A stretch of 13,806 nt of DNA from assembly GCA_943913905.1 (NCBI GenBank), contig CALTZZ010000059.1:1-13806 (forward strand), written 5' to 3'. Below are positions 6,903 through 13,806 of the stretch, in pieces. The position numbers were made by a program, and so were the translations under genes. Source of the stretch: an uncultured Dermabacteraceae bacterium. GTDB taxonomy: Bacteria > Actinomycetota > Actinomycetes > Actinomycetales > Dermabacteraceae. Each line of letters starts with the position of its first letter. Position 1 is the first letter of the stretch. The notes beneath the pieces were generated by a model. It made no database searches. It saw only the letters and a program-made list of their open reading frames with translations, and was not told the origin of the DNA.

Positions 6903-7985
6903 GTGAAGGTACTTGCGGCAATGAGCGGGGGAGTGGACTCCGCTGTAGCGGCTGCGCTCGCTGTGGAACAGGGACACGACGTGGTGGGCGTGCACATGGC
7001 TCTCAGCAAGAACCGCGACATGACCCGCAGCGGCTCGCGCGGGTGCTGCACCGTGGAGGATGCTTCGGACGCACGGCGAGCTGCTGACCACATTGGGATC
7101 CCGTATTACGTGTGGGACTTGAGCGATGATTTCCACGACCTCGTGGTGGAAGACTTCCTGTCTGAATACGCGCAGGGCCGCACCCCTAACCCGTGCGTGC
7201 GTTGCAATGAGCGAATCAAATTCGCCTCGCTCATGGACCGCGCTCGCATTCTTGGCTTTGACGCGGTGTGCACGGGGCATTACGCGTCGATCCGCAACGA
7301 TGGGCCCGATGGGGCTCGCTCGCTGCACCGAAGCGCAAACATGAAGAAGGACCAGAGCTACGTGCTCGCTGTAATGGGGCCGGAGGGGCTGTCGCGTTCG
7401 GTCTTTCCTCTGGGCGACTTCGCAGACAAGGCGGAGGTTCGTGCCGAAGCAGACCGGCGCGGGCTCGGCGTGGGCCACAAGCCCGATAGTTACGATATTT
7501 GCTTCATCGCCGACGGCGACACCCGTGGGTTCCTCGAGCGGTCGCTCGGCGAAAAGCCCGGTGAGATTGTCGATGCCGATGGCACCGTTCTTGGCGAGCA
7601 CCGAGGCACGCACGGGTACACGATCGGCCAGCGCAAGGGCCTCAATCTTGGACGGCCCGCGAAAGATGGACAGCCCCGCTACGTTCTTGATGTCAATCCC
7701 GATACCCGCCAGGTGGTCGTGGGAGCGGCAGAACTGCTGTCACGCCGAACTTTGATAGCGAATCAGCTGGTGGAGTTTGAGCCGTTGTCCGAAGGGCAAA
7801 GGGTGGAAGCACAAATCCGAGCCCATGGCGAAGCAACCCCGGGACGCATTGTCAGTACTGAGGACACGGGCGTCACGGTTGAGCTCGATACTGCCATTCG
7901 CGGCGTAGCACCAGGCCAAACACTCGTGCTGTATAGCGGTGATCGTGTTCTGGCTTCCGCAACTCTGGATCGCGCCGCCGCATGA
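6903..7985 (+). CDS. mnmA: tRNA 2-thiouridylase MnmA (TrmU)
   Basis: 360 residues, the usual length. MnmA activates U34 of tRNA-Lys/Glu/Gln with ATP and inserts sulfur to make 2-thiouridine. The PP-loop is MSGGVDS (residues 7-13). The two catalytic cysteines are in TPNPCVRCNE (C98) and DSYDICFI (C200). KDQSYVL, GYTIGQRKGL and RYVLDVN are further family signatures. The start is GTG 6903 with AAGGAAAGG (6885-6893) at good spacing. The cysteine desulfurase upstream is the natural sulfur donor; no Tus relay genes are visible, fitting direct transfer. The stop overlaps the next gene's start (ATGA, 4 nt). Confidence 0.97.
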   Translation: MKVLAAMSGGVDSAVAAALAVEQGHDVVGVHMALSKNRDMTRSGSRGCCTVEDASDARRAADHIGIPYYVWDLSDDFHDLVVEDFLSEYAQGRTPNPCVRCNERIKFASLMDRARILGFDAVCTGHYASIRNDGPDGARSLHRSANMKKDQSYVLAVMGPEGLSRSVFPLGDFADKAEVRAEADRRGLGVGHKPDSYDICFIADGDTRGFLERSLGEKPGEIVDADGTVLGEHRGTHGYTIGQRKGLNLGRPAKDGQPRYVLDVNPDTRQVVVGAAELLSRRTLIANQLVEFEPLSEGQRVEAQIRAHGEATPGRIVSTEDTGVTVELDTAIRGVAPGQTLVLYSGDRVLASATLDRAAA

Positions 7986-9130
7986 GTGATCAGCCTTCAG
8001 CGCGGCAGACCGGAGCGCGGCGCCTGGAGGAGCTCGCAATGTCCGGGAGCGATGTGGTGCCGACGGCGTCGGACTCCGCCCTTGTGACCCTTGCTTCTGA
8101 TGGAACATTTCACCGCACGAGGCGCGAGAGTGAAAGCACGGAGGATGCCCTCTTGGCCCGCCTCAGCAACGAGCGTTCGTTGCTGGGGACTCGAACCGAT
8201 GACGCCGTGGCGAGTGTCCCGGCGGTGTCTGTGGGCGGGGCGACACCGTGGGACGACGTTCTTCCTGCCACGCTTGCGCACCTCTCGATTTCCGGCGATC
8301 TCGCCCCCTACGGTTGGCGGCTAGGGCCAGGCACCGGTATCGGATGGCACACGAACCGTGCGTGGCACGATCGAATATTCGAGGCCGCGCGGATGGCATA
8401 CCTGGGATACAGCGGTCCTGTTCACCTCACTCGAATGGGGCCGGCGCTCCTGGCATCGGCAACGTTCACAGCGGGCGGAGACAAGGTCGTGTCCGACCCG
8501 GGCCTCGTTCGCGAACTTCCCTTCCTCGTTTCTGAAGCGTGGGGATCGATCGTTGACGCGCTTGCTCCCAGGGTTCCCGGGGCGCGCGTATCACCGGTGA
8601 TAGATGAGCGCGGCTCGCGACACGTGCTCGCGGGCACGATGCGAACGGTCTCCGGGTACCGGTTCTACAAGCCCGTTGGAACCCACGGCATGAGTGAACT
8701 GTGGGGACGCTTCCTTTCTTCCATGCCGTCGAACGCGAACCCCGCCACACTCCTGCTAGATTCGCGAGCCGATTCGCTCACCGCCGCGCTCGACGCGGGT
8801 GCTCTCTCGATCGGTATGGACCCGTGTGCGGGTGAGCTCCGAACTCCGGGGCCACTGTGGGAGAAGCTCGCGGAAGCGCGAGAGCGCGGAGTTGCTTTGA
8901 CATTTCTGGCTCGTGCCGATCGTGCTGAGAAGACGGCACACCACATGCTCGCCGCGTGGCAGAGACTGGGATACAGTCCCCGGGATGCCCAAGGCACCAC
9001 GTTCATGATCAGTAACGGTGCGCTCACAACGCCGTCGGCCCCGCGCGTCCCGGAAGGGTATCTGACTGCCACTCAGATTGATGCGTTGCTGAGAATGGCC
9101 CCGGCCTTTGCCGAAAAGGTCGCCGACTAG
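7982..9130 (+). CDS. Degenerate MetE/UROD-fold protein (Rv3015c-like)
   Basis: 382 residues. Actinobacteria commonly carry a MetE-like 'B12-independent methionine synthase family' protein between mnmA and ligA (Rv3015c in M. tuberculosis). The middle of this protein fits that family: APYGWRL (about 107-113), SGPVHLTRMGPALLAS, a DE pair (D208/E209) and HVLAGTMRTVSGY, the counterpart of 'PAVLAGRVPTASGY'. The usual N-terminal VGSxPGTD motif is not visible. The zinc-ligand motifs are also missing: VVHCCA corresponds to LLLDSRA (about 257-263), and PTCGLAG to ISNGALTT near the C-terminus. Only one Cys (in DPCAG) remains. Methionine synthase chemistry is therefore unlikely. It overlaps mnmA by 4 nt (ATGA), suggesting co-expression. 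Homology was recognised by eye from memory of the family; function unknown. Confidence 0.75.
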   Translation: MSDQPSARQTGARRLEELAMSGSDVVPTASDSALVTLASDGTFHRTRRESESTEDALLARLSNERSLLGTRTDDAVASVPAVSVGGATPWDDVLPATLAHLSISGDLAPYGWRLGPGTGIGWHTNRAWHDRIFEAARMAYLGYSGPVHLTRMGPALLASATFTAGGDKVVSDPGLVRELPFLVSEAWGSIVDALAPRVPGARVSPVIDERGSRHVLAGTMRTVSGYRFYKPVGTHGMSELWGRFLSSMPSNANPATLLLDSRADSLTAALDAGALSIGMDPCAGELRTPGPLWEKLAEARERGVALTFLARADRAEKTAHHMLAAWQRLGYSPRDAQGTTFMISNGALTTPSAPRVPEGYLTATQIDALLRMAPAFAEKVAD

Positions 9131-9148
9131 TAACAGAGCGAAGGCCCG

Positions 9149-9154
9149 TAGACT
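9149..9154 (+). promoter_or_regulatory. ligA: -10 element for a leaderless ligA transcript
   Basis: TAGACT ends 6 nt before GTG 9161, so transcription would begin at or next to the start codon. No Shine-Dalgarno lies before that GTG, which fits a leaderless mRNA. No clear -35 hexamer is present. The same arrangement occurs at niaP and gatC. Confidence 0.55.
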
Positions 9155-9157
9155 TAA

Positions 9158-11524
<2,367 letters not shown>

Positions 11525-11562
11525 CCTCTGCTCGGACAGCGAACGTTAGCGGGAGCCACTCA

Positions 11563-12969
11563 TTAGCGTGCCTCGAGCACTTTGCCGCGGAACTCGGGAA
11601 GGAAGACGGCGGCGAGGGCTGCGAGGCCGAACATGGCACCGAATGTCATGAATAGGCCGACGAGTCCGCCAGCATTGTTGATGACGGGGACGAGCAGCGG
11701 TGCCAGCATCGCTGCGATGCGTCCGACAGCGGTTGCTGCCCCTGCGCCTGTGGCACGGACGAACGTGGGGAAAACCTCCGGGGTGAGTGCATAAAGGGCG
11801 CCCCAGGCTCCAAGGTTGCAGAAGCTGAGGGCACACGCGCATGCGAGCGCTGTGGCGTTTGCCGCCGCGAGGTTATCCGGCCAGAGTGCTTGTGCGATCA
11901 CGGGAGACAGCCCAAAAATGAGGGCCGACAATGCAGAACCTGCCAAGAAGGCGATGAGTGTGGCGCGGCGGCCCCATTTTTCTACGAGGATCGCCGCCAG
12001 GAGGTAACCGGGTAGCTGGGCAAGGGTCATGAAGAGAACGAACTCGAAGCTTTTCACCACGTCCATGCCACCCTGGTGCAGCAGCGTCGGAAGCCAGATA
12101 AACGCACCGTAGTACGAGAAGTTGACGCCGAGCCATACGAGGGAAAGTGCGATCGTGGTGCGCCGGAACCTCGGGGAAAGAAGCGTGTTCCAACGCGACT
12201 CATTCTGACCTGGTTCCGGGGCGGCGATGTCAGCTGCCACTGGGGCAGAACCGTGTGCGGCAGGTGCAGGAACGGTTGAATGCGCGCCGAATGCAGGTGG
12301 TGACTCTTCGAAAGCAGTCACCGTCGCTTCGGCTTCTCGGTTACGCCCTTGTGACTCAAGGAAACGGACGGATTCCGGCAGCCCGTAGCGAATGATCAGC
12401 GACCAAGCTGCGGGGAGTGCACCTAGCGCGAGAGCCCACCGCCAGCCTCCGTCGACGTGGGGGATAACGAAGTAGCCGATCAATGCCGCGGCGAGCCACC
12501 CGAGTGCCCAAAAAGACTCGAGGGCGACGACGATCCGTCCGCGGATGCGCGTGGGTGCGAACTCGGACACCAGAGTTGAGGCGACGGGGAGCTCTGCGCC
12601 AAGCCCGAGCCCCACAACGAAGCGCAAAGCAAGCAGCACAACCAACCCCGTGGACACGGCCGAAAGTCCGGTCGCGAGACCATAGATGAGCATGGTGAGC
12701 GCGAAGACCTGTCGTCGCCCAATCCTGTCGGCTAGCAGCCCGCCGACGGACGCCCCGACGGCCATACCGACGAACCCGATGGATCCCAGGAGCGATAGTT
12801 GGAGGTCCGACGGCGTCCACTCTTGAACGAGCGCGACCATGATGAATGAGATCAGCCCTATGTCCATGGCATCAAGAGCCCAACCCACGCCTGATGCCAT
12901 GAGTAGCCGGTGGTGCTGACGGGTGTACGGCAGCTGATCAAGGCGCTCAGAGCGCGTGAGGTTTCCCAT
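11563..12969 (-). CDS. niaP: MFS transporter, niacin (NiaP/YceI) type
   Basis: 468 residues, 12 predicted membrane helices. The sequence follows Bacillus subtilis NiaP (YceI) closely: VGWALDAMDIGLISF in helix 1, GGLLADRIGRR in loop 2-3, GAELPVASTLVSE, RGRIVVALESFWALGW, NFSYYGAFIWLP, SFEFVLFMTLAQLPGY, LGAWGALYALTPE and RATGAG. NiaP imports nicotinate/nicotinamide, the NAD precursor; related MFS proteins carry aromatic acids, so the substrate is probable, not proven. The cytoplasmic loop between helices 6 and 7 carries about 40 extra residues rich in Ala and Pro (about 215-258). The start is ATG 12969, preceded by a -10 box and no Shine-Dalgarno. An open frame continues upstream across gatC and gatA but is not coding. 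It is divergent from gatC and convergent with ligA, with a 38-bp gap that shows no intrinsic terminator. Confidence 0.87.
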   Translation of the reverse strand: MGNLTRSERLDQLPYTRQHHRLLMASGVGWALDAMDIGLISFIMVALVQEWTPSDLQLSLLGSIGFVGMAVGASVGGLLADRIGRRQVFALTMLIYGLATGLSAVSTGLVVLLALRFVVGLGLGAELPVASTLVSEFAPTRIRGRIVVALESFWALGWLAAALIGYFVIPHVDGGWRWALALGALPAAWSLIIRYGLPESVRFLESQGRNREAEATVTAFEESPPAFGAHSTVPAPAAHGSAPVAADIAAPEPGQNESRWNTLLSPRFRRTTIALSLVWLGVNFSYYGAFIWLPTLLHQGGMDVVKSFEFVLFMTLAQLPGYLLAAILVEKWGRRATLIAFLAGSALSALIFGLSPVIAQALWPDNLAAANATALACACALSFCNLGAWGALYALTPEVFPTFVRATGAGAATAVGRIAAMLAPLLVPVINNAGGLVGLFMTFGAMFGLAALAAVFLPEFRGKVLEAR

Positions 12970-12977
12970 GAGGCCAC

Positions 12978-12983
12978 AGTCTA
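12978..12983 (-). promoter_or_regulatory. niaP: -10 element for leaderless niaP transcript
   Basis: TAGACT on the minus strand ends 8 nt before ATG 12969. There is no Shine-Dalgarno between them. The expected -35 region (about 13001-13006) has no consensus and would overlap that of the divergent gatC promoter. Confidence 0.5.
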
Positions 12984-13025
12984 AGCGCCTGGACGACGGA
13001 TGCGAGGACGACGGCGGACCGGGCC

Positions 13026-13031
13026 TAGAAT
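13026..13031 (+). promoter_or_regulatory. gatC: -10 element for leaderless gatC transcript
   Basis: TAGAAT ends 7 nt before ATG 13039, placing the transcription start at the start codon. GGGCCT is repeated on either side (13021-13026 and 13032-13037). No ribosome-binding site and no clear -35 are seen. Confidence 0.6.
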
Positions 13032-13038
13032 GGGCCTC

Positions 13039-13335
13039 ATGCCAACAATGAGTAGTGAAGAAGTCGCACGCCTTGCGTCTCTCGCTCGCATCGAACTGAA
13101 TGACGACGAACTGACCCGCCTTGCGGGAGAGTTCGACGCAATCCTGGACGCCGTTGCGTCGGTCAGTGAAGTTGCCAGCGAGGACGTGCCCGCCACGAGT
13201 CACCCGATCCCTATGACGAATGTGTTCCGTAAGGACGAGGTAACTGAGACCCTCACGCAGGATGAGGCCCTTTCCGGGGCTCCTGATAAGGCCGATGGTC
13301 GGTTTGTTGTGCCGCAGATTCTGGGGGAGGAGTGA
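13039..13335 (+). CDS. gatC: Asp-tRNA(Asn)/Glu-tRNA(Gln) amidotransferase subunit GatC
   Basis: 98 residues, normal for GatC. This small subunit wraps around GatA and stabilises the GatCAB complex, which converts misacylated Glu-tRNA(Gln) and Asp-tRNA(Asn) into Gln- and Asn-tRNA in the cytoplasm. Visible family features are the N-terminal block [18 protein letters not shown], a helix with EFDAILDAV, the central [15 protein letters not shown] and the C-terminal [13 protein letters not shown] 13039 is preferred to an upstream in-frame start at 13000 because the conserved block begins right after it and a -10 box lies 7 nt ahead. gatA starts 1 nt after its stop. Confidence 0.96.
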   Translation: MPTMSSEEVARLASLARIELNDDELTRLAGEFDAILDAVASVSEVASEDVPATSHPIPMTNVFRKDEVTETLTQDEALSGAPDKADGRFVVPQILGEE

Positions 13336-13336
13336 C

Positions 13337-13806
13337 ATGAGCGAACTGATCAAGAAGTCAGCCACCGAGATGGTTGCTGGGCTCGCATCTGGTGAGTTCA
13401 GCGCTAGGGAATTGACCGATGCGCATCTGGCTCGAATCGAAGCGGTCGATGGACAGCTCAACGCGTTCATTACGGTGACCGCGGACGATGCACGTTCCAC
13501 TGCTGATGCCGTCGATGCAGCCCGCGGTCGCGGCGAAACTCTCGCACCCCTCGCGGGTGTTCCCGTTGCGGTCAAGGACATCGCCGTGACGCGCGGCGTA
13601 CAGACGACCGCGGGATCCAAGATCCTCGAAGGATGGGTCCCGCCGTACGACGCCACGCTCGTGGAACACTTGCGCGCCGCGCAGCTGCCCATCCTTGGCA
13701 AGACCAATATGGACGAGTTCGCCATGGGGTCCTCGACAGAGACGAGTGCATACGGCAACACGCACAACCCTTGGGACTTGGATCGCATTCCAGGTGGCTC
13801 CGGCGG
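13337..13806 (+). CDS. gatA: Glutamyl-tRNA amidotransferase subunit GatA, N-terminal part (3' end outside window)
   Basis: 156 codons open to the window edge. This is the amidase subunit of GatCAB, which releases ammonia from glutamine. The amidase-signature sequence is clear: [11 protein letters not shown] with the catalytic lysine at about K80, [23 protein letters not shown] and the beginning of the Gly/Ser-rich GGSGG segment at the edge. The catalytic serines lie at or beyond the edge. GGGGGAGGAG just before ATG 13337 is a strong ribosome-binding site. It begins 1 nt after the gatC stop, so the two genes are one operon; gatB is expected downstream but is not visible. Confidence 0.96.
   Translation, partial: MSELIKKSATEMVAGLASGEFSARELTDAHLARIEAVDGQLNAFITVTADDARSTADAVDAARGRGETLAPLAGVPVAVKDIAVTRGVQTTAGSKILEGWVPPYDATLVEHLRAAQLPILGKTNMDEFAMGSSTETSAYGNTHNPWDLDRIPGGSG

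Larger units (their letters stand above)
12967..13041. repeat. Inverted repeat holding both niaP and gatC starts
   Basis: CATGAGGCC (12967-12975) and GGCCTCATG (13033-13041) are perfect 9-bp inverted arms. Extending inward, the two sides read TAGACTGTGGCCTCATG (niaP, minus strand) and TAGAATGGGCCTCATG (gatC), alike except for one substitution and one indel. Each arm therefore contains a -10 box, a 7-8 nt gap and a start codon. Confidence 0.7.

Noticed and set aside
11569..11581. Possible terminator hairpin GTGC-ctcga-GCAC at the ligA/niaP convergence
   Set aside because: The stem is only 4 bp with no real T-run, and it lies inside the niaP coding end. A near-palindrome at 11539-11550 also lacks a T-run.
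11563..13788. A 741-codon minus-strand open frame
   Set aside because: Only the part from 12969 onward is a protein (NiaP). The upstream 270 codons are antisense to gatC and gatA and resemble no membrane protein start.

Overview
The window looks like a chromosomal segment from a high-GC Gram-positive bacterium (Actinomycetota, probably order Micrococcales). The signs are a GC content of roughly 60% by eye, frequent GTG starts, and promoters whose -10 box sits 6-8 nt before a start codon (leaderless mRNAs). There is also the actinobacterial gene order cysteine desulfurase - mnmA - MetE-like protein - ligA - gatC - gatA. The family-level assignment is inference. No insertion sequence, tRNA, rRNA, CRISPR array or prophage gene was seen, and no stretch over 300 bases lacks a gene.

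Region 1 (1-390): the first 86 codons of a minus-strand glycogen debranching enzyme (glgX) run off the left edge. They are divergent from the next operon across about 130 bp.

Region 2 (391-5646): a six-gene MoxR/VWA ('Bat-like') operon on the plus strand. It encodes a MoxR AAA+ ATPase, a DUF58 protein, a small DUF4381-like membrane protein, two membrane-anchored von Willebrand A (VWA) proteins and a BatC-like protein with a long charged tail. From the DUF58 gene onward every junction overlaps. In related systems the ATPase and DUF58 protein act in the cytoplasm, and the VWA proteins form a complex on the outer face of the membrane. Their biochemical job is still poorly defined (stress or aerotolerance, chaperone-like).

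Region 3 (5640-9130): a cysteine desulfurase whose start overlaps the end of the BatC-like gene. Then, after a 117-bp gap, come mnmA (tRNA 2-thiouridylase) and a degenerate MetE/UROD-fold protein that overlaps mnmA by 4 nt. The desulfurase can supply the persulfide sulfur used by MnmA.

Region 4 (9161-11524): ligA, the NAD+-dependent DNA ligase, with a GTG start just downstream of a -10 box and an enlarged segment between the zinc finger and the HhH domain.

Region 5 (11563-13806): niaP (niacin-type MFS transporter, minus strand) is convergent with ligA and divergent from gatC-gatA, which encode two subunits of the Asp-tRNA(Asn)/Glu-tRNA(Gln) amidotransferase; gatA is cut by the right edge. 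The niaP and gatC starts lie in the arms of an inverted repeat, each preceded by a TAGAMT -10 box.

Most genes are well-known families and I found no clearly new multi-gene system. The observations most worth checking are the mirror-image niaP/gatC start regions, the MetE-like protein without its zinc ligands, and the direct running-on of the Bat-like operon into a cysteine desulfurase.
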